Shown here one piece after another: positions 25,817 through 34,819 of a DNA stretch of 64,000 nucleotides. The notes under the pieces were generated by a model, which ran no database searches, had not been told where the DNA came from, and was given only the letters and a program-made list of their open reading frames with translations. Position 1 is the stretch's first letter, and every line of letters starts with the position of its first letter. The stretch is from Cyclobacteriaceae bacterium (GTDB taxonomy: Bacteria; Bacteroidota; Bacteroidia; Cytophagales; Cyclobacteriaceae): NCBI GenBank assembly GCA_016787755.1, contig JAEUUA010000025.1, positions 372,001 to 436,000 on the forward strand, in the 5' to 3' direction. A program made the position numbers and the translations under genes.

Positions 25817-26995
25817 ATGAAAGAAGTATATATTGTATCAGCCGCTCGCACACCTATAGGAAGTTTTGGCGGAAGTCTTACAAGTTTATCGGCTACTCAC
25901 CTTGGATCGGTTGCCATTAAGGGCGCTATCAGCAAATCGGGTATCGATCCAAAGTTGATACAAGAGGTTTTCTTTGGTAATGTGATTTCATCGGGGCTTG
26001 GTCAGGCTCCTGCTACACAAGTAGCGGTGGGTGCAGGTTTGGGATATGAAATTCCGTGTACCCTTGTCAATAAAGTGTGTGCATCAGGTATGAAAGCAAT
26101 TATGCTGGGAGCACAGTCAATCATGCTTGGGCACAACGATGTGGTGGTGGCAGCGGGCGCTGAAAGCATGTCGAATATCCCCTACTATTTGATGAAGGCC
26201 CGCTATGGATATAAGTATGGAAATGGCGAACTGCTGGATGGGTTAACGTATGATGGGTTAACTGATGTTTATAATCGTTGTGCGATGGGCGTATGTGCCG
26301 ATAACACGGCCAAAGAGATGAATATCAGTCGGCAAGATCAGGATAGCTATGCAATCAATTCATACAAACGAGCTGCCGCTGCGTGGGCAGCTGGAAAATT
26401 TAAAGAGGAAGTAGTTCCCGTGGAGATTACGGGTCGCAAAGGTGAGGTTACAATTTTTGCGGAAGATGAAGAGTACAAGAATGTAAACTTTGATAAAATT
26501 CCAGGTCTAAAGCCGGTGTTCACAAAAGAAGGAACCGTTACCGCTGCCAATGCCTCTACAATTAATGATGGTGGTGCAGCTGTTATTCTAATGAGTAAGG
26601 AGAAGGCAAAAGAATTAGGACTCACTCCGATTGCCAAAATCAGAGGCTTTGCAGATGCTGCGCAAGATCCCATGTGGTTTACCACCACCCCATCGTTGGC
26701 AATTCCCAAGGCCATGAAATTTGCCGGAGTTGACAAAAAGGATGTTGATTTTTATGAAATCAATGAAGCCTTTTCCGCAGTAGCACTTGCCAACAATAAA
26801 CTTTTGAAGATTAATCCTGATACGGTAAACGTAAATGGTGGGGCGGTTGCCCTTGGACATCCCTTGGGCGCATCAGGAGCACGAATCACAATTACCTTAG
26901 CCAACATCTTAAAGCAACAAAATGCATCTATAGGTGTTGCCGGTATTTGCAATGGTGGTGGTGGTGCATCGGCTATCGTTATTGAGAAGTTATAA
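25817..26995 (+). CDS. acetyl-CoA C-acetyltransferase (thiolase)
   Basis: The 392-residue thiolase has NKVCASGMKAIMLG with the acylated Cys near residue 89. The GHPLGASGAR motif holds the His near 348, and GICNGGGGASA the Cys near 378. NEAFSAVALANNK is also present. The intact catalytic triad and length fit the biosynthetic or acetoacetyl-CoA type (AtoB/PhaA/ThlA). It joins two acetyl-CoA to acetoacetyl-CoA or runs in reverse. It stands alone, with a 61-base gap on each side. Confidence 0.96.
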   Translation: MKEVYIVSAARTPIGSFGGSLTSLSATHLGSVAIKGAISKSGIDPKLIQEVFFGNVISSGLGQAPATQVAVGAGLGYEIPCTLVNKVCASGMKAIMLGAQSIMLGHNDVVVAAGAESMSNIPYYLMKARYGYKYGNGELLDGLTYDGLTDVYNRCAMGVCADNTAKEMNISRQDQDSYAINSYKRAAAAWAAGKFKEEVVPVEITGRKGEVTIFAEDEEYKNVNFDKIPGLKPVFTKEGTVTAANASTINDGGAAVILMSKEKAKELGLTPIAKIRGFADAAQDPMWFTTTPSLAIPKAMKFAGVDKKDVDFYEINEAFSAVALANNKLLKINPDTVNVNGGAVALGHPLGASGARITITLANILKQQNASIGVAGICNGGGGASAIVIEKL

Positions 26996-27056
26996 TCTAA
27001 CAACATTCGTTTCAAATGATCGTTTTAGTTCGACTTCCAACCGAATTAACTAAGCC

Positions 27057-28367
27057 ATGAATCGATTTGTCTTTTTTATTTTTCTTCTTTCCTCGGTAAG
27101 CGCCCCAGCCCAAAAATCAGTTAAAACCTATTACGATCCCATGCACTTGAAATTACATGAGGATTATACTGTGTTAGCCAGTGATGGACAAACCCTGGAA
27201 GGAAAATACCGGAGTTTTTTTGAAAATGGGAAACTGCAATTAGAAGGCACCTTCAAAAATGGAGTTCGATGGGGAACATTTTATGAGTATCATGGCAACG
27301 GCACCCTCATCCGTAAAATAAATTATGAAGATGGCATGCGCCATGGCGTTGTAGAGGTATATGATGAGCAAGGCCGTTCGATACAACGTGGGTTCTATGA
27401 GAACAACAAACTGGTGGACAGTATTAAATCCTATTTCCCGTCAGGAATTATAAAGCAAGAAAGTCTTTTTATAAAAGGAAAACCCGATGGATTCATTAAA
27501 GAATATTATCCTTCCGGCAAGCTGCAAAAAGAGATCGCGTATAAAAATCAAAAACCCAATGGAATTACCAAGACTTATTATGAAAGTGGGGTACTAGAAA
27601 GTGAAACTAATTATAAAGATGGATTTATTAGTGGGTTCTATAGATTGTATTATCCCAACGCACAACTTGAATTGACTTATTCGATAAAAGAGGGTGATAA
27701 GATTGGGGACTTTACCCATTATGATGAGGAAGGACACAGGCTGCTGGAGGGTCACTTTATGAATGCCCGTTTGCACGGGGATAATATTGGCTACTATTCA
27801 AATGGAACGCTGCGACATAAATATCAATTTAAGTCAGGGGCGAAAGTAGGAACCAATATTGACTATTATGCCAATGGCAATATCCACGCAAAACAACAGT
27901 TTTCACTCAACGGTAAAGACAGTAAGCTCACAGAATATTCGCCAGAAGGAAAATTGGAATTTGAAAAATCATTCCGTGATGGGAAGCCTCATGGCACTTG
28001 GTTATTCTATGGCTTGGATGGAAAAACGCTTACATTAAAAGAAAACTATGAAGCCGGGGGGTTGCAAGGCATTCGAACTATTTACCATAGCAACGGGCAA
28101 AAGTCGGTAGAAGAAACGTGGAAGTTTAATTTAATAACCGGGCCTGTTAAAAATTACTATGAAGACGGTACGTTGCTTTCCGTTTGCGAGTATCGGGCTA
28201 GTCGTCAACACGGACTTTATACAAAGTATTACTCCAATGGTAAAATTCAAGAACAGGGCGAATATGTAGCCAATAAGAAACACAAAGAGTGGAAAGAGTT
28301 TGACGAGCAGGGAAATCTGGTCAAAACTCTAATCTTCCAGGCGGGCATTTTAATAGAGGAGAAATAA
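27057..28367 (+). CDS. exported MORN-repeat (YwqK-like) protein
   Basis: The 436-residue protein has a signal peptide (MNRFVFFIFLLSSVSAPAQ) and about fourteen tandem MORN-variant units of roughly 23 residues, with the pattern Y.sG.l..E..Yk.G...G. This repeat is called the toxin-antitoxin YwqK family in databases, but in Bacteroidota many such proteins are exported repeat proteins without a toxin partner. No toxin-like gene is adjacent here. The function is unknown; binding or scaffolding in the periplasm is one option. Confidence 0.85.
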   Translation: MNRFVFFIFLLSSVSAPAQKSVKTYYDPMHLKLHEDYTVLASDGQTLEGKYRSFFENGKLQLEGTFKNGVRWGTFYEYHGNGTLIRKINYEDGMRHGVVEVYDEQGRSIQRGFYENNKLVDSIKSYFPSGIIKQESLFIKGKPDGFIKEYYPSGKLQKEIAYKNQKPNGITKTYYESGVLESETNYKDGFISGFYRLYYPNAQLELTYSIKEGDKIGDFTHYDEEGHRLLEGHFMNARLHGDNIGYYSNGTLRHKYQFKSGAKVGTNIDYYANGNIHAKQQFSLNGKDSKLTEYSPEGKLEFEKSFRDGKPHGTWLFYGLDGKTLTLKENYEAGGLQGIRTIYHSNGQKSVEETWKFNLITGPVKNYYEDGTLLSVCEYRASRQHGLYTKYYSNGKIQEQGEYVANKKHKEWKEFDEQGNLVKTLIFQAGILIEEK

Positions 28368-28427
28368 AGCGTATTAGTTGCGAGGTACTGACTTCCTTAC
28401 CTATTTTGCAGCCTCCATTTTACAGCT

Positions 28428-29363
28428 ATGAACGCCATAAAAGAAACAAACTTTCAGTTTAAAAATCAAACGGGATTTTATCGGGGCAAGGTTCGGGATG
28501 TATATTATTTTGGAGATATCATGGCCATGGTGGCCACCGACAGAATTTCAGCCTTTGATGTGGTGTTGCCAAAAGCTATTCCTGATAAGGGACGCGTGTT
28601 AAATCAGATCGCAGCGTATAACTTAGCAGCAACCAAAAAAGTTGTTCCTAATTGGGTCATTAAGACGCCAGACCCCAATGTAACCATCGGATTTAAGTGT
28701 GAACCTTTTGCCGTAGAAATGGTTGTGCGTGGATATTTAGCAGGGCATGCTGCGCGCGAATACAAGGCGGGCAAAAGAATGTTATGTGGCGTACCCCTTC
28801 CTGAAGGATTGAAAGAAAATGATAAGCTTCCAACACCCATCATCACCCCTACCACCAAAGCCCCCATTGGGCACGATGAAGACATTTCACGTGAAGCGAT
28901 TCTATCCCGGGGTATTGTAAGTGATTCTGACTATAAGCAACTGGAAGAGTATACATTAAAATTATATGCACTGGGTACTGAGATGGCCGCTGACAGAGGG
29001 TTGATTCTGGTGGATACTAAATATGAATTCGGAAAACATAAAGGCACTATTTACTTAATTGATGAAGTGCACACCCCTGATTCCTCTCGCTATTTTTATC
29101 AGGAAGGCTATTTGGAAAGACAGCAAAAAGGAGAAGCCCAAAAGCAACTCTCTAAAGAATTTGTACGGCAATGGTTAATTGAAAATGGATTTCAGGGAAA
29201 GGAAGGTCAGCATGTACCTGAAATGACCGATAAGATTGTTCAATCAATCTCCGAACGCTATCAGGAATTATACCAACAAATGACCGGTGAAACACTTGCT
29301 CCGGTTGATTATGGAACTCTCAATCAACGAATTGAGCAAAGTATCGTTAATTACGTAAATTAA
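28428..29363 (+). CDS. purC: phosphoribosylaminoimidazole-succinocarboxamide synthase
   Basis: The 311-residue enzyme begins FYRGKVRDVYYFGDIMAMVA, the ATP-binding strand of SAICAR synthase. It continues with RISAFDVVLPKAIPDKGRVL, FAVEMVVRGYLAGHAAREY and ILVDTKYEFGKHKGTIYLID. It ligates CAIR with aspartate in purine synthesis. The length fits the longer (about 300-residue) form. The STAS gene 29 bases downstream could share its transcript, which ends at a terminator near 29815. Confidence 0.96.
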   Translation: MNAIKETNFQFKNQTGFYRGKVRDVYYFGDIMAMVATDRISAFDVVLPKAIPDKGRVLNQIAAYNLAATKKVVPNWVIKTPDPNVTIGFKCEPFAVEMVVRGYLAGHAAREYKAGKRMLCGVPLPEGLKENDKLPTPIITPTTKAPIGHDEDISREAILSRGIVSDSDYKQLEEYTLKLYALGTEMAADRGLILVDTKYEFGKHKGTIYLIDEVHTPDSSRYFYQEGYLERQQKGEAQKQLSKEFVRQWLIENGFQGKEGQHVPEMTDKIVQSISERYQELYQQMTGETLAPVDYGTLNQRIEQSIVNYVN

Positions 29364-29392
29364 CTTAATTTTAGGCCGATTAAAGCATCTTT

Positions 29393-29767
29393 ATGAAGTA
29401 CTCGATAGACAAACAAGAAAAATACACCATGTTGCGGCTCAACGAAGAGAAGCTCGATTCGAACATTGCTCCTCAACTTAAATCGCAGATGGTTACGTTG
29501 CATGCTGAGGGTGTAAGAAACATTATTCTGGATCTTTCAGAAGTAAAATATACCGATTCTTCCGGCTTAAGTGCCCTTTTAGTTGGCAACAGAATCTTAC
29601 AAGAAGACGATGGCATTTTCGTTCTTACCGGTTTGTCAGATCACACACTTAAACTTATTAAGATTTCACAATTGGATAGTGTACTTCACATTCTTCCAAC
29701 CGTACAAGAAGGAGTTGATGCCGTATTTATGCATGAGATTGAAAAAGACATGAAAGACGGAGATTAA
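29393..29767 (+). CDS. STAS-domain protein (anti-sigma factor antagonist-like)
   Basis: The 124-residue STAS domain has the motif VKYTDSSGLSALLVGNRIL, with the conserved Ser that anti-sigma kinases phosphorylate in SpoIIAA and RsbV. Stand-alone STAS proteins relay partner-switch signals. No RsbW-type kinase or sigma factor is adjacent, so its partner is unknown. It follows purC by 29 bases and precedes a terminator. Confidence 0.88.
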   Translation: MKYSIDKQEKYTMLRLNEEKLDSNIAPQLKSQMVTLHAEGVRNIILDLSEVKYTDSSGLSALLVGNRILQEDDGIFVLTGLSDHTLKLIKISQLDSVLHILPTVQEGVDAVFMHEIEKDMKDGD

Positions 29768-29791
29768 ATCACTTCTTGACTCAACATCAGG

Positions 29792-29816
29792 CAGCCCGAA
29801 TTACAGGCTGTTTTTG
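29792..29816 (+). terminator. intrinsic terminator after the STAS gene
   Basis: A CAGCC/GGCTG stem with a 9-base loop is followed by TTTTTG. It lies 25 bases after the STAS stop codon and separates that gene from rnz. Confidence 0.65.
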
Positions 29817-29863
29817 TTTGTAGCTAATTAATTCATTGTTACATAAAGGTTAAGTCAGATTCA

Positions 29864-30793
29864 GTGAGTGTTAAATTGACTATCCTGGGTTCAAGCGGAG
29901 CTGTTCCAGCCTTTGGTCGGTTCCCCACATCACAATACCTTATTGTTCAAAATCGACATTTTCTGATTGACGCAGGCGAAGGTGTTCAGATGCAGTTAGC
30001 ACGCTACCAGATTCCGGTTCATAAGATTGATTGCATTTTTATAAGTCATTTACATGGCGATCATTATTTAGGATTAATGGGATTACTCTTTTCGATGCAC
30101 TTGCACCGAAGAGTGAATGATCTCCATTTATACAGCCAGCCTGGATTGGATGAAATTATTTTGTTACAATTAAAATACTCCAAATCGGTACTGAATTACG
30201 CGATTCATTTTCATGTCTACGATCCGGCTCAGCAAGTCAAAATTTATGAAGACAATGTTCTGACTGTTGAAACCATTCCATTAATTCATAAATTGCCGTG
30301 TGCTGGTTTTCTCTTTCGCGAAACGATTAAGCCGGCCAACCTGAACAAACAAAAACTTAAGCCCGGGATGTTGATCCAACACATTGCTCAGTTAAAAAAA
30401 GGTGCTGATGTTTATGATGATCATGGAAAACTTCTTTATCGAAATTCTGATTTTACATTACCCCCGCCTACTTCCTATGCGTATGCCTTTTGCAGCGATA
30501 CTGCCTGGAATGAGGCCATGATTGAACAAATTAAGTATGTAAATCTGCTGTATCATGAAGCTACTTTTATGGATGAAGATAAAGACAAAGCCCGAGAAAC
30601 TAAACATAGCACTACTCTTGAGGCTGCTACCATTGCCAAGTACGCAGAGGTTGATCGCTTACTTATTGGGCACTTCTCCGCGCGTTACCGCGATCTGGAT
30701 CTGCTTTTGAACGAAGCAAAAACAATTTTTCGTAATTCAAGTTTAGCAGAAGAAGGAATCTCTTTTGAAATACCCCATGAACCAAACTCTTGA
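29864..30793 (+). CDS. rnz: ribonuclease Z
   Basis: The 309-residue metallo-beta-lactamase-fold enzyme has FISHLHGDHYLGLMGLLFS (HxHxDH zinc motif), LYHEATFMDED and LLIGHFSARY, all standard for tRNase Z. It removes the 3' trailer of tRNA precursors that lack an encoded CCA, as is true for the three tRNA genes in this window. Translation starts at a GTG (MSVKLTILGSSGAVP). Its 3' end overlaps the next gene by 17 bases. Confidence 0.96.
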   Translation: MSVKLTILGSSGAVPAFGRFPTSQYLIVQNRHFLIDAGEGVQMQLARYQIPVHKIDCIFISHLHGDHYLGLMGLLFSMHLHRRVNDLHLYSQPGLDEIILLQLKYSKSVLNYAIHFHVYDPAQQVKIYEDNVLTVETIPLIHKLPCAGFLFRETIKPANLNKQKLKPGMLIQHIAQLKKGADVYDDHGKLLYRNSDFTLPPPTSYAYAFCSDTAWNEAMIEQIKYVNLLYHEATFMDEDKDKARETKHSTTLEAATIAKYAEVDRLLIGHFSARYRDLDLLLNEAKTIFRNSSLAEEGISFEIPHEPNS

Positions 30794-31562
30794 ACAGAAA
30801 AAGAATCGGCTCTTCATTGCGCTGGCAGGAATATTTCTGACCAATGCATTGATGGCTGAAATGATTGGCGTGAAAATATTTTCAGGCGAAGGCACATTAG
30901 GACTGCAGCCGGCCGGGTTAACTATTCTAGGGTTCACCATGGACTTTAACTTAACGGCAGGTGCGGTAATCTGGCCAGTGGTTTTTATTACCTCTGATTT
31001 AATCAATGAATATTTTGGAAAGCCTGGTGTAAAACGAATCAGCTACCTGGCCGCATTCTTTATCGCGTATTCTTTTATTGTCATCTTCTTCACCATCAAA
31101 CTTCCACCAGCACAATGGTGGTTAGAGGTTAATAATCAGGACTCATCCGGTAATTACTTTAATATAGATTTTGCCTTTAACAAAATTTTTGGGCAAGGCC
31201 AGCGAATTATAATTGGATCGCTGGCGGCCTTCTTGTTGGGTCAGTTAGTCGATGTCTTTGTTTTCCAAAAACTAAGAAAAATCACAGGCCAAAAAATGCT
31301 TTGGCTCAGGGCAACCGGTTCCACCCTGATCTCACAATTTCTTGACAGTTTTGTGGTGTTGTATATTGCCTTTGCTGGAATTTTCTCCAATCAACAAATT
31401 GTTGCCATCGGCATCACTAACTACATTTATAAATTTACAGTAGCCATTCTTCTTACGCCTCTTATCTACCTGGGCCATTATGTGATTGATAAATACCTGG
31501 GAAAAGAAAATGCTGAGAAATTATCAGAAGCAGCTGCGCAAGAAAGCCAATCATTTCTTTGA
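30777..31562 (+). CDS. queuosine precursor transporter (VUT/YhhQ family)
   Basis: The 261-residue protein has about six transmembrane helices and family motifs NALMAEMIGVKIFSG, TAGAVIWPVVFITSDLINEY and LLGQLVDVFVFQKL. The YhhQ family imports preQ0/preQ1 for queuosine modification of tRNA. I choose the ATG at 30777 (MNQTLEQKKNRLF), inside the end of rnz; the frame also has a TTG four codons upstream. The 3' end overlaps the convergent methyltransferase gene by 12 bases. Confidence 0.9.
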   Translation: MNQTLEQKKNRLFIALAGIFLTNALMAEMIGVKIFSGEGTLGLQPAGLTILGFTMDFNLTAGAVIWPVVFITSDLINEYFGKPGVKRISYLAAFFIAYSFIVIFFTIKLPPAQWWLEVNNQDSSGNYFNIDFAFNKIFGQGQRIIIGSLAAFLLGQLVDVFVFQKLRKITGQKMLWLRATGSTLISQFLDSFVVLYIAFAGIFSNQQIVAIGITNYIYKFTVAILLTPLIYLGHYVIDKYLGKENAEKLSEAAAQESQSFL

Positions 31563-32294
31563 TTGCCTGACCACATCTAATATCACTCCTGTAGCGATGG
31601 CTGCGTTTAGTGATTCAGCATTTCCAAACCGAGGAATAGTAATCTTATGAGCAATTAACTTCTCTACAGCCAGAGATATTCCATTCGATTCATTGCCGAT
31701 TACAATTAGTCCGCCATTATCGAATTTAACTTTATGCACATCTGTACCACCCAGAAAGGTCCCGTAAATAGGTAGATTAGATTTGTTTAAAAAGGTTACA
31801 AGCTGAGTATAATACATTGAAACCCTACAAAATGAGCCCATCGAGGCGTTCAGCACTTTGGGGTTATAAAAATCAGCAGTCTCCTCAGATGCAACTATTT
31901 TTTTTATCCCATACCAGTCAGCCGTGCGAATGATAGTACCCAGGTTTCCGGGGTCGCGGATATCATCAAGAACCAGAACAAATTCATTCTTAATTGGAGC
32001 CTCGGTATTAACTTTCATTTTCGCCACCGCCAGTGCCCCATCATTTGACTGAAAACTTCCTGATAATGCCAATTCGTTGTCTGTGGCTTCAACGATTTCA
32101 GCATCAATACCTGATAAGGTTTCCTCATTTTGGTTAAGAAATAATCGAGTACCAGCCAACCAAAGTACTTCAAAATCAGAATTCAAGAGTTCCACTACAC
32201 TTTTGGCGCCCTCTACCAGAAAGGATTGCTCCTGTTTACGGTATTTCTTTACTTGCAACGACTTGAGATGCTTAACTTTGGCTTTAGAGATCAT
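31551..32294 (-). CDS. SpoU/TrmH-family RNA 2'-O-methyltransferase
   Basis: The 247-residue SPOUT enzyme has an N-terminal substrate-binding domain (MISKAKVKHLKSLQVKKYRK) and the knotted C-terminal domain with VLDDIRDPGNLGTIIRTADW, VIGNESNGIS and AESLNAAIATGVIL, the three SPOUT motifs. It methylates ribose in rRNA or tRNA; the exact target is unknown. Its start codon is only 2 bases from the start codon of the divergent outer-membrane gene. Confidence 0.93.
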   Translation of the reverse strand: MISKAKVKHLKSLQVKKYRKQEQSFLVEGAKSVVELLNSDFEVLWLAGTRLFLNQNEETLSGIDAEIVEATDNELALSGSFQSNDGALAVAKMKVNTEAPIKNEFVLVLDDIRDPGNLGTIIRTADWYGIKKIVASEETADFYNPKVLNASMGSFCRVSMYYTQLVTFLNKSNLPIYGTFLGGTDVHKVKFDNGGLIVIGNESNGISLAVEKLIAHKITIPRFGNAESLNAAIATGVILDVVRQSKK

Positions 32295-32296
32295 AC

Positions 32297-34732
32297 GTGA
32301 ATAAACTAAAAAAACGAGCTACTTTATTATTGCTTCCCTGGCTGCTTAGCGGCTGTTTGGGTACTCGGTATCTCCAAGAAAATCAAAAGTTATTATATCG
32401 CCAAACCATCGAAACTCCAAAGGGATTCAATAAAGATGGACTTTCAGATTTATTAGTCCAAAAAGTAAATCGGGGAGTCTTCGGGTTGTGGATCTATAAT
32501 TATGGAAAAAATCGCTATGATCAACAACAGTTTATCGATAAAAAGGCACGCGTTGAACAAAAGTTTGACAAAAAAATAGCTTCAACAAAGAGTCAAAAAA
32601 AGGTAAACTCCTATCAGTTTAAAAAGCAAAAAAAAGTAGATGCGTTAAATAAAAAGATTGAGATCGGAAATCTACCGATGCAATGGGGAGAACCTGTTTC
32701 GGTATTTGACTCTGCCAACGTAATAGCATCCCAGGAGAAAATTTCTGACTACATATTTAATAAAGGTTACTTCCAAAACAGGGTTACTTTCAAAACTAAT
32801 GAGTTTAAGAAAAAAGTAGGCGTCACCTACGTGATTGAGCCCGGCAGACCCTACTTCTATGATACCATTTTCTATTCTATACCTGATAAAAAAATATTGG
32901 CTATCCTTGAAGAAACGAAAAATAAAAGTCTAATTAAAAAAAATGATCGATACGATCAGGATAAATTAAACAAAGAAAGAGAGCGGATTGATCTTCAACT
33001 AAAAGATTTGGGATATTATGATTTTACCCGGCAATACGTAGAGTTTTCAGTAGATACTGCTTATCAGGAGCCTTACCAGATTGGTCTTCGCATTGAAATA
33101 AAAAACCCCCCTCGAAGAAATTCGCACAAAGTTTTTCATCTGGATTCTATTACCATCAGAACTGATGCGGCAGTCAATTCAGGGGACACATTAAAACGAA
33201 AATCTGAAAATAAGTACGGCATCACTTTCAACAATTATAAAACCGAATATAGTAAACGAATTCTGGCCCAACGTATATTCATTCACAAGGATAGCTTATA
33301 CAGCAGATCTAAGACATTTTCAACCCAGCGACAATTAGCTAACCTCGATATTTTCAAGTTCATCAATATGAACTATGATTCTTCGGGTGGAAAATTTATT
33401 GCTAATATTTTTTGTAGCCCATTGGATCGCTATTCCTGGTCAAACGAAGCCGGATTAACTGTAACCCAAGGGTTTCCAGGTCCTTACGTCAGCACAAGTT
33501 TAAAAAAAAGAAATCTCTTCAAAGGGCTTGAAATACTGGAACTTAATGGCCGATTTGGGTTTGAAGGGGTCGCCTCTGCCATAGCCAAAGACAATTTTTA
33601 TAAAAGTACAGAAGCCAACATTAATGGAAGTATTACATTCCCTCAATTTCTATTTCCATTTTCTGAAAAAACTGCTTTTAAACTCGCTGAATATAACCCT
33701 CGAACCCGCTTGCTAGGTGGTTTTGCATTTACCGACCGGCCCGAGTACAGACGACTTATTACTACCGTATCAGATACCTACACCTGGCAAAATAAACAAA
33801 CTGCGCAATACTCTTTTACGCTGATCAACTTAAACATAATTCGTTCGACCTTAGACAGCACATTTAATGCTTTGCTCACTGATCTTCAGCTGAATCAAGG
33901 TAACAATCTTAAAAATTCATTTAAACCATCGTTTGTAAGTAGTATGATTATGGCCATTACCTGGAATCCTAATAACTACGGTAATACGGAACGCAGTTCA
34001 TACTATTTAAGAATGCAAGCTGAAACAGGCGGCACCATGTTCAATGCTGTGGAACCCACCTTTATCATAAATCGAGGGCTTGAGCTATATCAATATATAC
34101 GTCTTAACATTGATGCACGCAGAAGCGTTGTCCTAAACAAAAATACTGTGCTAGCTTATAGAATCAATACCGGGGTTGGCTATGCCTATAGCGCCAACAA
34201 AGTTTTACCCTACGAAAAATATTTCTTTGCGGGAGGCAGTAATAGTGTGCGTGCATGGCTGCCACGCAGGCTGGGGTTAGGTACCTTACCTCCTAACTTA
34301 AGTGAAAAACCAAATAAAGATGGTTTGTTTGATTATAGTTTTGAAAAGCCTGGCGAAATTTTAGTAGAAGGGAGCATTGAATTAAGAAGAAAATTATTTG
34401 GCTTTGTAAATGGAGCTGTATTTATAGATGCCGGAAATGTATGGTCGTTTCGTCAGATACAATTATCGCAGGAAGGTCCTAACAAAGCTACCTGGCAAGG
34501 TTCATCAAAATTTGACGGAAATTTTTACAAACAATTTGGTGTGGGCACTGGTGGCGGACTTCGATTTGATTTTTCATTTTTGGTCCTCCGCTTTGATATG
34601 GGTTTAAAGGTATTTGATCCGGGACGCGAGGAAGGAGATCGGTTTGTACTGAATAAAATAAAATTCTTTGGTCCCTTTGGCGTTAACCGCGAACCCGTAA
34701 TTTATAATGTGGGCATAGGGTATCCTTTTTAG
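32297..34732 (+). CDS. BamA/TamA-family outer-membrane protein (lipoprotein form)
   Basis: The 811-residue protein starts at a GTG with a lipoprotein signal (LLLLPWLLSGC). POTRA-like domains follow (about residues 75-300; an example is FNKGYFQNRVTFKT). The C-terminal Omp85 barrel (about 370-811) contains FAGGSNSVRAWLPRRLG, the conserved RGF-type loop, and a C-terminal strand ending YNVGIGYPF. It likely inserts or translocates proteins at the outer membrane. In Bacteroidota these acylated Omp85 relatives are separate from the housekeeping BamA. Confidence 0.9.
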   Translation: MNKLKKRATLLLLPWLLSGCLGTRYLQENQKLLYRQTIETPKGFNKDGLSDLLVQKVNRGVFGLWIYNYGKNRYDQQQFIDKKARVEQKFDKKIASTKSQKKVNSYQFKKQKKVDALNKKIEIGNLPMQWGEPVSVFDSANVIASQEKISDYIFNKGYFQNRVTFKTNEFKKKVGVTYVIEPGRPYFYDTIFYSIPDKKILAILEETKNKSLIKKNDRYDQDKLNKERERIDLQLKDLGYYDFTRQYVEFSVDTAYQEPYQIGLRIEIKNPPRRNSHKVFHLDSITIRTDAAVNSGDTLKRKSENKYGITFNNYKTEYSKRILAQRIFIHKDSLYSRSKTFSTQRQLANLDIFKFINMNYDSSGGKFIANIFCSPLDRYSWSNEAGLTVTQGFPGPYVSTSLKKRNLFKGLEILELNGRFGFEGVASAIAKDNFYKSTEANINGSITFPQFLFPFSEKTAFKLAEYNPRTRLLGGFAFTDRPEYRRLITTVSDTYTWQNKQTAQYSFTLINLNIIRSTLDSTFNALLTDLQLNQGNNLKNSFKPSFVSSMIMAITWNPNNYGNTERSSYYLRMQAETGGTMFNAVEPTFIINRGLELYQYIRLNIDARRSVVLNKNTVLAYRINTGVGYAYSANKVLPYEKYFFAGGSNSVRAWLPRRLGLGTLPPNLSEKPNKDGLFDYSFEKPGEILVEGSIELRRKLFGFVNGAVFIDAGNVWSFRQIQLSQEGPNKATWQGSSKFDGNFYKQFGVGTGGGLRFDFSFLVLRFDMGLKVFDPGREEGDRFVLNKIKFFGPFGVNREPVIYNVGIGYPF

Positions 34733-34819
34733 TCGATGGCAATAAGTTGCTGGTATTGAGTCGACACAGGCATAAGACAATATACTCGGGAATTTGAACG
34801 AACGACTCAAGACCACCAA

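Noticed and set aside
27057..28367. Antitoxin of a toxin-antitoxin system (YwqK name)
   Set aside because: The protein has a signal peptide and many MORN units, and no toxin gene is adjacent, so the family name does not imply a TA system here.
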